Source: Betaproteobacteria bacterium
GTDB taxonomy: Bacteria > Pseudomonadota > Gammaproteobacteria > Burkholderiales > Usitatibacteraceae
Direction: 5' to 3'
Length of the DNA stretch: 64,000 bases
NCBI GenBank assembly: GCA_016720855.1
Contig: JADKJU010000001.1
Location: forward strand, 179,501 to 243,500
Positions 39,305 through 48,493 of the stretch are shown here, one piece after another. The position numbers and the translations under genes are program-made. The notes below the pieces were generated by a model. The model searched no databases. It was given only the letters and a program-made list of their open reading frames with translations, and was not told where the DNA came from. Positions within the stretch are counted from its first letter, which is position 1, and each line of letters starts with the position of its first letter.

Positions 39305-40687
39305 ATGATCCGCACCCGCTTCGCCCCCAGCCCAACGGGCTACCTACACATCGGCGGCGCCCGCACGGCGCTTCTTTGCTGGGCCTACGCCCGGCGCCAC
39401 GGCGGCAAGTTCATCCTGCGCGTGGAGGATACGGACCAGGAACGATCCACGCAGGCATCCGTCAGGGCCATCCTCGACGGCCTTTCCTGGCTCGGCATCG
39501 ACTGGGACGAGGGACCTTTCTATCAGATGGAGCGTCTTGCCCGTTATCGGGAAATCGCCGAGCAGCTCGTTCGCGAGGGCAAGGCCTACCGCTGCTATTG
39601 CACGAAGGATGAACTCGACGCCATGCGCGAGGCGCAGGTCGCCCGCGGGGAAAAGCCGCGCTACGACAGGCGCTGGCGTGATTCCACCGATACGCCACCG
39701 CCCGGGCGCCCGGCGGTGATCCGGTTCAAGAACCCGCTCGAAGGCGCCGTCACCTGGAACGACCTCGTGAAGGGGCCGGTGACGGTCTCGAACGAGGAGC
39801 TGGACGACCTCGTCCTGCTGCGCGGCGACGCAGTGCCCGCCTACAACTTCGGCGTCGTCGTGGACGACGTGGACATGGCGATGACGCACGTGATCCGGGG
39901 CGACGATCACGTGAACAACACGCCCCGGCAGATCAACCTGTACCGGGCGCTCGGGGCGCAGGTGCCGCTCTTCGCCCACATGCCCATGATCCTGGGCGCC
40001 GACGGGCAGCGGCTCTCCAAGCGTCACGGCGCGGTAAGCGTTCTGCAATACCGGGACGAGGGATACCTGCCGGACGCGCTGGTGAACTACCTGGCGCGGC
40101 TGGGCTGGTCCCACGGCGACGAGGAAGTCTTCTCCCGCGAGCAGCTGGTCGAATGGTTCGATCTCGAGCACGTGAGCCGCTCGCCGGCCCGCTGGGACCC
40201 CGAGAAGCTCAGGTGGCTCAATGGCGAGTACCTGAAGCGCATCCCCGCCGAAGCGCTCGTGGAGGGCATCCGTTCGCGCAACCCGGCTCTGCACGCCGAG
40301 ATCGTCGAGGCGATGGACCCGGTTGCCATGACGGCAGTCGGCCAGGGCAGCTGGTCGCTCGTGGGCGAGCATGAGGCCTTCCTGCACGAGCTTGCCTCGC
40401 CGGTGACCACCGATCCTGCCGTCGTCGAGCAATACCTCGACGCAAAGGGCCGCGCCATCGTGGGCGAACTGGCCACTGCACTCGAGCCGATCGAGTGGAG
40501 CGCAGCCGGCGTCAAGGCCGCGCTCCAGGCATTCGTGAAGGGCCGCGGATTGAAGATGCCGGAGGTGATGATGCCGCTACGCGTGGCGGTCACCCGCAAG
40601 GCCCAGACCAAGGCGATCGACGCGATCGTGGCCGCGCTGCGCAAGGAAGTCGTGCTCGAGCGCCTGCGACACGCGGCCCGCGGATGA
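39305..40687 (+). CDS. gltX: Glutamate-tRNA ligase
   Basis: This class I synthetase charges tRNA-Glu. The 460-residue product has the HIGH-type motif FAPSPTGYLHIGGARTALL at the N-terminus and the KMSKS-type RLSKRHGAVSVLQYRDEGYL in the middle. The length is normal for a proteobacterial GltX. tRNA-Ala and tRNA-Glu follow immediately, with a strong stable-RNA promoter in the gap, so the enzyme sits next to its own substrate tRNA gene. Nothing unusual is seen. Confidence 0.97.
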   Translation: MIRTRFAPSPTGYLHIGGARTALLCWAYARRHGGKFILRVEDTDQERSTQASVRAILDGLSWLGIDWDEGPFYQMERLARYREIAEQLVREGKAYRCYCTKDELDAMREAQVARGEKPRYDRRWRDSTDTPPPGRPAVIRFKNPLEGAVTWNDLVKGPVTVSNEELDDLVLLRGDAVPAYNFGVVVDDVDMAMTHVIRGDDHVNNTPRQINLYRALGAQVPLFAHMPMILGADGQRLSKRHGAVSVLQYRDEGYLPDALVNYLARLGWSHGDEEVFSREQLVEWFDLEHVSRSPARWDPEKLRWLNGEYLKRIPAEALVEGIRSRNPALHAEIVEAMDPVAMTAVGQGSWSLVGEHEAFLHELASPVTTDPAVVEQYLDAKGRAIVGELATALEPIEWSAAGVKAALQAFVKGRGLKMPEVMMPLRVAVTRKAQTKAIDAIVAALRKEVVLERLRHAARG

Positions 40688-40694
40688 AGTCGCT

Positions 40695-40723
40695 TTGCAA
40701 GACTTCGCGTCCGCCGGTATAAT
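40695..40723 (+). promoter_or_regulatory. Strong promoter for the tRNA-Ala/tRNA-Glu genes
   Basis: TTGCAA (40695-40700) and a perfect TATAAT (40718-40723) are separated by 17 bases. The region after the -10 is GC-rich (CGCGGGC), a discriminator typical of stringently controlled stable-RNA promoters. Confidence 0.85.
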
Positions 40724-40736
40724 CGCGGGCTCTGTT

Positions 40737-40812
<76 letters not shown>

Positions 40813-40830
40813 ACGAGTACGACGGGAACC

Positions 40831-40853
40831 GGAAGCCGCCAGGCTTCCGTTTT
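40831..40853 (+). terminator. Hairpin with T tract between tRNA-Ala and tRNA-Glu
   Basis: GGAAGCC and GGCTTCC form a 7-bp stem with a GCCA loop, followed by GTTTTC. It resembles a weak intrinsic terminator or a processing hairpin between the two tRNAs. Confidence 0.5.
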
Positions 40854-40856
40854 CAT

Positions 40857-40932
40857 GTCCCCATCGTCTAGAGGCCTAGGACACCGCCCTTTCACGGCGA
40901 TAACCGGGGTTCGAATCCCCGTGGGGACGCCA
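40857..40932 (+). tRNA. tRNA-Glu (anticodon TTC)
   Basis: A 76-base cloverleaf with encoded CCA. The acceptor pairs GTCCCCA with TGGGGAC; the anticodon loop CTTTCAC gives TTC. The T arm GGGGTTCGAATCCCC is standard. Confidence 0.96.
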
Positions 40933-40940
40933 GTAAATTC

Positions 40941-40972
40941 AAGGGGTTACGGGAATCCGTAACCCCTTTTTC
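40941..40972 (+). terminator. Terminator after tRNA-Glu
   Basis: AAGGGGTTACGG and CCGTAACCCCTT form a perfect 12-bp stem with a GAAT loop, followed by TTTCTTGG. Confidence 0.85.
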
Positions 40973-41180
40973 TTGGTTGTGTCGCTGGAGATGTCGCATA
41001 CACCTCCGGAAATCCGGAACACTGCTGCGCGTCGAGGGCACTGATTTCAAGAAGGAAGCAGGCACACTCGGTTCGTGCCGGAGCGACTGCCACGACACGA
41101 AGCCCGGAGCGCGCGTCAGCCTGCTACCTCAAATTTTCGCGGATACACATTTAAATCCCATATCAATTAGCGGGTTATGC

Positions 41181-41208
41181 TTGATTATTCAAGTGGTTTC
41201 GTTACACT
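41181..41208 (+). promoter_or_regulatory. Promoter of the lytic transglycosylase gene
   Basis: TTGATT (41181-41186) and TACACT (41203-41208) are separated by 16 bases, 22 bases before the ATG. An alternative pair, TTACAC-N18-TAGAAT, overlaps the start codon and would give a leaderless message. Confidence 0.45.
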
Positions 41209-41229
41209 GGCCCGATTATCTGTCGTAGA

Positions 41230-41853
41230 ATGACTCCCATGCGCTGGTCCCATGCCGTTTCGTTGGCCGCGGTTTGCGCGGCTTCCCTGCTGGGCTCCCT
41301 TGAGTCCCGGGCAGACATCTATTCGTTCACCGACGAGCGTGGCGTGGTCCATTTCACCAACATCCCGGCCCTGGACCGGCGCTACAAGCTCATTCGCCGC
41401 GAGCCGGGTTCGGCGCCGCGGCCCGCCCAGGTGTTCATGCCTACGGAAGCCGACATTCGTCGCTACCAGGGGATCGTGGAGGCGGCCTCGAAGAGCCATG
41501 GGGTGGATGCGGCGCTGGTTAACGCCGTCATTTCTGCGGAGTCGGGGTACAACCCGAACGCGCTGTCCCGCAAGGGCGCGTCGGGGCTCATGCAACTCAT
41601 GCCCGACACGGCCCGCCGCTACGGGGTGCAGAACATCTTCGATCCGGTGCAGAACGTGCACGGCGGAGTGCGTTACCTGAAGGACCTGCTGGCGATGTTC
41701 AAGGGCGACATGCGCCTTGCGGTCGCCGGCTACAACGCGGGCGAGAACGCGGTCATCCGGGCAGGAAACCGCATTCCCCAGTACGCGGAAACGGCCGCGT
41801 ACGTGCCCAAGGTCATCGACTACTACCACAAGTTCCGCGCCCGCCAGGGCTGA
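41230..41853 (+). CDS. Lytic transglycosylase (DUF4124 + SLT domain)
   Basis: A 207-residue periplasmic enzyme that cleaves peptidoglycan between MurNAc and GlcNAc. A signal peptide (SLAAVCAASLLGSLESRA) is followed by a DUF4124 segment (DIYSFTDERGVVHFTN) and an SLT catalytic domain with the catalytic glutamate in ISAESGYNPNALS, then GASGLMQLMP and AVAGYNAGENAV. The start may be 41230 or the second methionine at 41239. A perfect palindromic terminator follows 25 bases after the stop, shared with the convergent RND gene. Confidence 0.93.
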   Translation: MTPMRWSHAVSLAAVCAASLLGSLESRADIYSFTDERGVVHFTNIPALDRRYKLIRREPGSAPRPAQVFMPTEADIRRYQGIVEAASKSHGVDAALVNAVISAESGYNPNALSRKGASGLMQLMPDTARRYGVQNIFDPVQNVHGGVRYLKDLLAMFKGDMRLAVAGYNAGENAVIRAGNRIPQYAETAAYVPKVIDYYHKFRARQG

Positions 41854-41877
41854 CGGCCGGCGAACGCTGGAAGCGAA

Positions 41878-41906
41878 AAGGGCCGCTCGCGAGCGGCCCT
41901 TCTCAT
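41878..41906. terminator. Bidirectional terminator between SLT and RND genes
   Basis: A perfect palindrome of 24 bases (AAGGGCCGCTCG and its complement) flanked by AAAA and TCTCATTTC. It serves both convergent genes. Confidence 0.8.
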
Positions 41907-41928
41907 TTCTGCGCCGAGCCCCGGCCGG

Positions 41929-44900
41929 TCAGTCGGCCGCCGCCGGCTGGAGTTCCTGCTTGCCGGTCTCCGTGCGGTCTTCCTCGAGTCGCTGCTCGAA
42001 GGTCTTGTGGCGGCGGGCGAGGAGCGTGTAGGCCGTGGGCACCACGAAGAGCGTGAGCACGGTGCCCAGCAGCAGTCCGCCCACGATCACCCACCCGATC
42101 TGCTGGCGCGATTCGGCCCCTGCGCCGCTGGCCGTCGCCAACGGCACGGCGCCGAGCACCATCGCGCCCGTGGTCATGAGGATGGGCCGCAGGCGCAGCA
42201 CCGCGGCCTTCTGGACCGCCTCCATCACGTCGTGGCCCTTCGCCTGCATCTGGTTGGCGAATTCCACGATCAGGATGCCGTGCTTGGTGATGAGGCCCAC
42301 CAGCGTGATGAGCCCGATCTGGCTGTACACGTTGAGCGTTCCTCCGGAGACCTTGAGCGCGAAGAGCGCCCCCGTCATCGACAGGGGCACGGTGAGCATG
42401 ATGATGAAGGGGTCGATGAAGCTCTCGAACTGCGCCGCGAGCACGAGGTAGATGAAGATCAGCGCCAGCACGAACACGAAGTAGATATCGGTCGAGGAGT
42501 CGCGGAATTCCCGGGATTGGCCGTTGAGGTCTGTCTGCACCGTGGGCGGCAGTACCCGTTTCGCCGCGTCCTGCATGTAGGCGAGGGCATCGCCCAGCGC
42601 ATATCCGGGGGCGAGGGTGGCGGTGATCGTGGTTGCCCGGATGCGGTTGAAGTGGTTCAGGCTCTTGGGCGCCACCGACTCGCGCACCACGACGAGGTTC
42701 GAGAGCTGGATCATTTCGTTGGACTTGCCGCGCACGTAGATGTCGGAGATGTCCGCGGGTGAGCGGCGGTCCGTGGGGACGATCTGCACGATCACGTCGT
42801 ACTGCTCGCCGTCCTTCTTGAAACGCGTCACCTGTCGGCCGCCCAGCATGGTCTCGAGCGTGCGGCCCACCGACTCCACCGTCGCGCCCACGTCCACGAT
42901 CTTGTCGCGGTTCACGCTCACCTTGAGCTCGGGCTTGTCCAGGCGAAGGTCCGAATCGAGGTTCTGCAGGCCCGGGTTCCTGGCGGCCTCGGCCATGAGG
43001 CGATCGACCATCTGCTGCAGGACCTCGAAGGGCGCCTGGGTCATGACGACGAACTCGACCGGGCGGTTGCGCGGGGACTGGCCGAGCGAGGGCGGGTTGG
43101 TCGGGAAGGCGCGAACGCCGGGGATCTGGGCGAACTTCGGGGCGAGTTCCGTCGTGATCTCCTGCTGCCTGCGCTTGCGCTCATCCCAGGGCTTCAGCCT
43201 CGCGATGGCGAGCCCGTCGGCCACGGTCGGAAAGCCGGCCAGCGCGTTGTACCTGCTGGTCTCGGGGGTCTGCTCGTAGAGCCTCTCCAGGTGCTTGAGG
43301 TTGTCCGCCGTGAAATTGACGGTGGATCCCTCCTGCGCCGAGACGAAGCCGAAGATGACGCCGCGATCCTCGCTCGGCGAGAGTTCCGAGCGCATGCTCG
43401 CGAAGAGCACGTAGCTTGCAAGCGCGACGAGCACGGCTCCGGACACCACCCAGATGCGGTGGTGCAGCGCCAGGTCAAGGGCGCGGCGATAACCCTCCGT
43501 CATCCGAGTGAAGAAGCCCTCGATCGCGTTGTAGATCACGCTGTGCCTTGTCTCGTGCCGCAGCAGCTTCGAGCACAACATGGGCGAGAGCGTGAGCGCC
43601 ACGAAACCCGATACCAGCACAGCCCCGGCGAGGGCCAGGGCGAACTCGATGAACAGCCGGCCGGTGCGGCCCGTGGCAAAGGCGAGCGGCGCGTACACCG
43701 CCGCCAGCGTGAGCGTCATCGCGATCACGGCGAAGCCGATCTCCTTGGCGCCCACGAGCGCCGCCTCCAGCCGCGGCATCCCGTCCTCGATGTGCCGGAA
43801 GATGTTCTCGAGCACGACGATCGCGTCGTCCACCACCAGGCCGATCGCGAGCACCATGGCAAGCAGCGTGAGCGTGTTCACGCTGAAGTTGAAGGCATAC
43901 ATGAACGCGAACCCGCCGATCAGGGCCACCGGGATGGTCACGAGCGGGATGAGCGTGGCGCGGGGATTGCGCAGGAAGACGAAGATCACGAGGGCAACCA
44001 GGACGATCGCCTCCACGATGGTGCGAAAGACGGCCCGGATCGACTCCTCGATGAACACGGACGAGTCGTACACGACCTCGATCTTCATGTCCGGAAGCGT
44101 CTTGTTGATCTCGACGAGTTCCTTGCGGACCGCCCGCGACAGCTCCAGAGGGTTCGCCACCGCCTGCTTGATCATGCCCATCTGCACCGATCGCGCACCC
44201 ATGAAGCGCGTGATCACGCGCTCGTCGGCCGGGCCCACCTCGACGCGGCCGAGGTCGCGGATCCTCACGGGGTAGCCCGAGACTTCCCGCACCACGATCG
44301 AATCGAACTGCGCCGGGGTCTGCAGGTCGGTCTGGGACAGCACGGAGAACTCGCGCTTGTCGCTCTCGATGCGGCCGGCGGGGATCTCCACGTTCTGCCG
44401 CCGCAGGGCGTCCTCGACGTCGGCCGGCGTGAGCCGGTAGGCCGCAAGCTTGCTGCGATCCAGCCAGATGCGCATCGAGATCTTGCGCTCCCCGAAGATG
44501 CGAACGTCCGCCGCGCCGGGCAGCGTGGACAGGCGCGGCTTCACGTAGCGCGAGACGTAGTCGGAGACCTCGATGGCATCCTTCGTGGCGGACGTGACCG
44601 ACATCCACAGGATGGGAAAGGAGTCGGCCTCCACCTTGGCGATCACGGGCTCGTCGATCGCCTCCGGAAGCCTCGCCCGCACGCGCGCGACCTTGTCGCG
44701 TACGTCGGCGGCCGCCGAGTCGGGATCGCGCGTGAGCCGGAAGCGCACCGTGATCTGGGAAGTTTCGGTGCGCGAAACCGAGGTCATCACGTCCACGCCC
44801 TCGATGCCGGCGAGCGAATCCTCGAGCACCTTCGTGATCTGCGACTCGACGACTTCTGCGCTCGCTCCGGTGTACGTTGTCTGGACCGTGACGACCGGCT

Positions 44901-45024
44901 CGTCGATGCGGGGATATTCGCGCACGGACAGCCGCGAATAGGAGATGAGGCCCACGAGCAGCACCGCGAGCGACAGCACCGTTGCCAGGACGGGACGGCG
45001 GATGCAGATCTCGGGCAGGTTCAT
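41929..45024 (-). CDS. RND efflux transporter inner-membrane permease (HAE1 family)
   Basis: A 1031-residue proton-driven multidrug pump subunit of normal length with 12 membrane helices and two large periplasmic loops. The essential acidic pair is in AIGLVVDDAIVVLENIF (helix 4), and GLITLVGLITKHGILIVEF is the second repeat. The ATG at 45024 starts the family-typical MNLPEICIRRPVLA. It overlaps nothing and follows the adaptor by 16 bases, so the two form one operon. No outer-membrane channel gene is present here, so a TolC-type partner must come from elsewhere. The drug spectrum is unknown. Confidence 0.95.
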   Translation of the reverse strand: MNLPEICIRRPVLATVLSLAVLLVGLISYSRLSVREYPRIDEPVVTVQTTYTGASAEVVESQITKVLEDSLAGIEGVDVMTSVSRTETSQITVRFRLTRDPDSAAADVRDKVARVRARLPEAIDEPVIAKVEADSFPILWMSVTSATKDAIEVSDYVSRYVKPRLSTLPGAADVRIFGERKISMRIWLDRSKLAAYRLTPADVEDALRRQNVEIPAGRIESDKREFSVLSQTDLQTPAQFDSIVVREVSGYPVRIRDLGRVEVGPADERVITRFMGARSVQMGMIKQAVANPLELSRAVRKELVEINKTLPDMKIEVVYDSSVFIEESIRAVFRTIVEAIVLVALVIFVFLRNPRATLIPLVTIPVALIGGFAFMYAFNFSVNTLTLLAMVLAIGLVVDDAIVVLENIFRHIEDGMPRLEAALVGAKEIGFAVIAMTLTLAAVYAPLAFATGRTGRLFIEFALALAGAVLVSGFVALTLSPMLCSKLLRHETRHSVIYNAIEGFFTRMTEGYRRALDLALHHRIWVVSGAVLVALASYVLFASMRSELSPSEDRGVIFGFVSAQEGSTVNFTADNLKHLERLYEQTPETSRYNALAGFPTVADGLAIARLKPWDERKRRQQEITTELAPKFAQIPGVRAFPTNPPSLGQSPRNRPVEFVVMTQAPFEVLQQMVDRLMAEAARNPGLQNLDSDLRLDKPELKVSVNRDKIVDVGATVESVGRTLETMLGGRQVTRFKKDGEQYDVIVQIVPTDRRSPADISDIYVRGKSNEMIQLSNLVVVRESVAPKSLNHFNRIRATTITATLAPGYALGDALAYMQDAAKRVLPPTVQTDLNGQSREFRDSSTDIYFVFVLALIFIYLVLAAQFESFIDPFIIMLTVPLSMTGALFALKVSGGTLNVYSQIGLITLVGLITKHGILIVEFANQMQAKGHDVMEAVQKAAVLRLRPILMTTGAMVLGAVPLATASGAGAESRQQIGWVIVGGLLLGTVLTLFVVPTAYTLLARRHKTFEQRLEEDRTETGKQELQPAAAD

Positions 45025-45040
45025 GGCGGGGGCGATTCGC

Positions 45041-46168
45041 TCAGGAATTTCCCTTGGCCGGCGCGTCGTTCGCCTTGCCCACGGGGACATCGGCCGAGGC
45101 CTCGTTCACCACGCGAACGGGCGCCCCGTCGCGCAGCTTCACCACGCCTGCGGTCACCACCTGGTCGTCGGCGCTCAGGCCGGTGACGACCTCGACCTTG
45201 CCGTCGCGGCGCTGGCCGATGTCGACCCTCTGCCTTTGCGCCCTTCCATCCGCGACGCGGTACACATACTTGTCCTCGCCGACCGCGATGATCGATTCCT
45301 CGGGGATGACGAGCGTGTCGCGGATATCGCTCGTGAAGAGGCGCACGCGCGCGAACATCCCCGGCCGCAGGCGCCCTTCAGGGTTGGGGACCTGGGCGCG
45401 GATCACGATGGAGCGGCCGTTCGCATCGATCAGCGGGTTGATCGCGAAGACCTGGCCCGGGTACGACTTGCCGGGCAGGGCGTCGAGGTTCACCTGCAGC
45501 GTCTGCCCCGCCCTGACCTGGGAGAGGAAGACTTCCGGAACGCGGAAATCGGCCTTGAGGGGATCGATCGCCTCCAGGTTCACGACGTCCTGCCCCTCCT
45601 TCACGTAGTCGCCGACGCTCACGGAGCGCAGCCCGATCACTCCCGCGAAAGGGGCCATGAGCTCGGTCTTTGCCAGCCGGGCGTTCGTGAGTTCGACGTC
45701 GGCCTGGGCGACCTTGAAGGTGTTCTCGGCCTCGTCCGTGGCCTGGCTGGAGATGAACCCCTTGGAGCGCAGGTCAACGGCGCGTTCGTACTTCGAGCGC
45801 GAGAGCGTGAGGTTCGCGCGGGCACGCTCGAGGTCCGCCTTCTGCACCGAGTTGTCGAGGCGGACGAGCACCTGCCCGCGCGTGGCGCGCTGGCCTTCCG
45901 TGAACAGGATCTCGGCGATGCGCCCCGCGATTTCGGGGCGCACGATGATCGACTCGTCGGAACGAAGGCTTCCCACGGTGGTGATGGACTGCGGCAGCTT
46001 CACGGTTCCCACCCGGAACGCCTCGACCGCGATGCCCGCCGGGGCGCCGCCGGCGGCTTTCTGCGCGACCGGGGCGGGCGCAGGGCCGCTGCGGGAACCC
46101 GCCCAATAGGACAGGGATCCGACGGTTGCTAGGGCGGCAAGGGCGCCGGCGATGTGGGTGGTCTTCAT
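45041..46168 (-). CDS. RND efflux periplasmic adaptor subunit (membrane fusion protein)
   Basis: A 375-residue adaptor that joins the RND permease to an outer-membrane channel. It has an N-terminal signal/anchor (IAGALAALATVGSLSYWAGS), a lipoyl half-motif (GRIAEILFTEGQRATRGQVLVRLD), an alpha-hairpin, the second lipoyl half (LMAPFAGVIGLRSVSVGDYV) and a beta-barrel. No lipobox is evident. It is the first gene of the two-gene efflux operon on the minus strand. No regulator gene is adjacent. Confidence 0.94.
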   Translation of the reverse strand: MKTTHIAGALAALATVGSLSYWAGSRSGPAPAPVAQKAAGGAPAGIAVEAFRVGTVKLPQSITTVGSLRSDESIIVRPEIAGRIAEILFTEGQRATRGQVLVRLDNSVQKADLERARANLTLSRSKYERAVDLRSKGFISSQATDEAENTFKVAQADVELTNARLAKTELMAPFAGVIGLRSVSVGDYVKEGQDVVNLEAIDPLKADFRVPEVFLSQVRAGQTLQVNLDALPGKSYPGQVFAINPLIDANGRSIVIRAQVPNPEGRLRPGMFARVRLFTSDIRDTLVIPEESIIAVGEDKYVYRVADGRAQRQRVDIGQRRDGKVEVVTGLSADDQVVTAGVVKLRDGAPVRVVNEASADVPVGKANDAPAKGNS

Positions 46169-46314
46169 GACGTGAGGCCGGGAAAAAAGCGATTATCGAC
46201 CCTTCGCGGGGCGCTCACCTGCCGCCGCGAGGAATGCCGATTTCGAAAGGGAGCCTGCAAGGGGCCGGGAGTCCACTCCGGGCCGCTACCGGCGGAAAGC
46301 CGGGGGCGCTTTTG

Positions 46315-46527
46315 TCAGGCGGGAATATCGGGGACCAGCTGCCGCTGCAGCATGAAGATCTGGTCCTTGAGCATGAGTTTTCGCTTCTTGAGTCTCTTCA
46401 GCTGCAATTCGTCGTGGAAGGGGTTGAGTTCGAGTGCTTCGATTGCGCGGTCGAGGTCACGGTGTTCGAGGTTCAACTCCCCGATGCGCCGCTTGATTTC
46501 CTCGGCATTCTCCGCGATGGTCGGCAT
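46315..46527 (-). CDS. YdcH family protein (DUF465)
   Basis: A 70-residue, all-helical, highly charged protein with the DUF465 pattern: a first helix (AEEIKRRIGELNLEHRDLD), then LNPFHDELQLKRLKKRKLML, ending in KDQIFMLQRQL. Members are small cytoplasmic coiled-coil-like proteins of unknown function found throughout proteobacteria. It is monocistronic and divergent from the HD-domain gene. Confidence 0.88.
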   Translation of the reverse strand: MPTIAENAEEIKRRIGELNLEHRDLDRAIEALELNPFHDELQLKRLKKRKLMLKDQIFMLQRQLVPDIPA

Positions 46528-46702
46528 GGGTCTTTTTCCTCTGAAGATGTCCGTGAAACCTTACTCCCAAGGCGTCGAATTGGCTAGTCTTGACAGCGAT
46601 CAGGCCGCCCTTGCGAGGGTCCGGAATTCCGCTCAAAATGGCGTGATAGCCCCTTGCCAAGGGGTGACAAAACAACAGGTTGCACTCAATAAGAGGCGCG
46701 CG

Positions 46703-47623
46703 ATGCAATTCCGCCGCAATGATTTCGACGTGAGCAACCGGATCAACACCACGGACCCGGGCTGCGTGAAGCTGGAGATCGCCCGCATCCACCATGCGCT
46801 TTATCCCGGGTCCCAGGCACCGACGATCGAGCGCGCCTTCGACGATGTCGAGGCACTGTACCGGGGCGAAAACCCGGCGTACGAGAAGTGCGACACGGCA
46901 TACCACGACCTGCAGCACGTGCTCGAAGTGTCGCTCGCGATGGCCCGCCTCCTGGACGGCTACGAGCGTACGCGCGGCGACGGTCCGGCGATCGGCGCGC
47001 GGCTATTCCAGTTGGGAATCGTGTGCGCTCTCTTTCACGACATGGGCTATATCCGTCGCCGCAACGACCGCCGCCACCGGTGCGGCGCCGAGTACACGCG
47101 CATCCATGTCTCCCGCGGGGCCCGGTTCCTGCGTGATTACCTGCCGACCGTCGGCCTGGGCGAGTTCGCGACCATCGCGGGGCCGGTGCTTCATTTCACC
47201 GGGTACGAGCGGGCAGTGGGCGCGATCCGCCTTCCGCATCCGATCTACCGCCTGCTCGGAAGCCTGCTCGGGTCGGCCGACATCATTGCGCAGATGTCGG
47301 ACCGCTGCTACCTCGAGAAATGCCACGACCGTCTCTACCCGGAGTTCGTGGATGGCGGCATTGCGCGGCGAAAGACCAGCGCGGGCGAGGTGACCGTCTT
47401 CGCCTCCGCCGACGACCTCATCCGCAAGACGCCCGGTTTCTTCGTCTCCGCCTCGAAGCGGTTGGACCACGACCTCGGTGGCGCGTACGAATACGCGCGC
47501 GGCCATTTCGGCGGCGCCAACCTCTACATGGATGCGGTGCGGTGCAACATCCGCTTTGCCGAGAAGCTCAAGTCCGGGCCCTTGCTCCAGTTGCGCCGGA
47601 TCCCGCCGGTGACCATCAACTGA
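46703..47623 (+). CDS. HD-domain metal-dependent phosphohydrolase-like protein
   Basis: A 306-residue cytoplasmic protein with HD-superfamily metal residues: AYHDLQHVLEVS near residue 75, and ALFHDMGYIRRRNDRR carrying the HD pair. Further histidines occur in AGPVLHFTGYE. It resembles cyclic-nucleotide phosphodiesterase-type domains but has no recognised GAF, receiver or GGDEF partner. The ATG at 46703 has AAGAGG upstream; the open frame extends further but is not convincing. A CCCCTT/AAGGGG hairpin lies in the leader (46650-46664). The substrate is unknown. Confidence 0.8.
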   Translation: MQFRRNDFDVSNRINTTDPGCVKLEIARIHHALYPGSQAPTIERAFDDVEALYRGENPAYEKCDTAYHDLQHVLEVSLAMARLLDGYERTRGDGPAIGARLFQLGIVCALFHDMGYIRRRNDRRHRCGAEYTRIHVSRGARFLRDYLPTVGLGEFATIAGPVLHFTGYERAVGAIRLPHPIYRLLGSLLGSADIIAQMSDRCYLEKCHDRLYPEFVDGGIARRKTSAGEVTVFASADDLIRKTPGFFVSASKRLDHDLGGAYEYARGHFGGANLYMDAVRCNIRFAEKLKSGPLLQLRRIPPVTIN

Positions 47624-47787
47624 CCATCGTCGGGACCCGTTCGCGGTCTGCATGAATGAGGCCATCGGCAAGTTCCGTCACGAGTTGCGAACGGATGCCG
47701 ACCTATGCATCCGCCACATTTGCGCGACTTTTGCGGGAGTCCAGGCAGGTACGACGGGAAACACATTCCTCGTTCCCCATGAATATC

Positions 47788-47863
<76 letters not shown>

Positions 47864-47894
47864 GCTGCCAAGCGGATTATCGCACGCGGAATGC

Positions 47895-48491
47895 TCACTG
47901 CCCCGCGGAGGGGAAGCCGTACCGGGCCTTGAAGAGCGTCTCGTCGCGTCCCTGTGGACCGGTGCCGAAAAACGGATCGCGGTTGTCGCGGAAGGCGTGG
48001 TCGATCGTCTCCCAGTCCTCCTGCGTGAGCACCTTCAGCGCGATCGGAACGACGATGCTGCCTTCCTTGCGCATGTGCTCCCGCGACTCTGCCGCATAGC
48101 GGTCGAGGATGATCGCGAAAGTCTCGATCTCGGCGGCGCTGCCGCCACGCGTGCGGCGCAGGGCTTCGTGCAGCTCGCGAAAATCCGCCGGACCGCGCGC
48201 GTGCCCGTGCTGCAGTTCGAGCAGCACCGCGTCCGCCTCGGTGGTCCGGGTGCGCACGGCCCGGAACAGGTGCTCATCCTCCTTGGGATGGTGGAGCCGG
48301 TCCATGAAGGTGTCGATGTACGACAGGATCGTCCCGAAGAGATCGTAGTTGGGATTCACCCGGCGCTCGCGAACCGGCGTGAGGTGGCGCATCAGCGAGT
48401 TGAGCGCCGTTGCGAAACCCTGGTGCTCCCCGCTGATGATCGACAGGGCGGATTGCGCCGACTTCGGCAGCGCGGTGTTGTTCTCCGTCAT
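47895..48491 (-). CDS. Hemerythrin HHE-domain protein
   Basis: A 198-residue cytoplasmic protein with an HHE cation-binding fold. The putative diiron ligands are spread as SGEHQGF, DRLHHPKEDEHLF, LQHGHARG and SREHMRKEG, the usual hemerythrin spacing. Such proteins bind oxygen or sense NO or oxygen. The longer frame in this region also reads through the TRAP gene but is only coding for this C-terminal part. The start lies 3 bases after the TRAP permease stop, so it is the last gene of that operon. Confidence 0.9.
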   Translation of the reverse strand: MTENNTALPKSAQSALSIISGEHQGFATALNSLMRHLTPVRERRVNPNYDLFGTILSYIDTFMDRLHHPKEDEHLFRAVRTRTTEADAVLLELQHGHARGPADFRELHEALRRTRGGSAAEIETFAIILDRYAAESREHMRKEGSIVVPIALKVLTQEDWETIDHAFRDNRDPFFGTGPQGRDETLFKARYGFPSAGQ

Positions 48492-48493
48492 CG

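Larger units (their letters stand above)
40933..41229. other. Intergenic region after tRNA-Glu
   Basis: These 297 bases hold a strong terminator at the start and a promoter at the end. The part from about 41125 to 41190 is clearly more AT-rich than the rest of the window. An 83-codon frame crosses it, but composition and lack of a ribosome site argue against a gene. No integrase or phage remnant could be recognised beside the tRNA. Confidence 0.6.

Noticed and set aside
41180..41193. CTTGATTATTCAAG as an FNR box before the lytic transglycosylase
   Set aside because: The half-sites TTGA and TCAA are only 4 bases apart, whereas FNR-type boxes need 6 between these tetramers.
40977..41228. 83-codon frame after tRNA-Glu as a possible integrase remnant
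   Set aside because: No integrase motifs, no ribosome site, mixed composition. No repeat of the tRNA 3' end was found to mark an attachment site.
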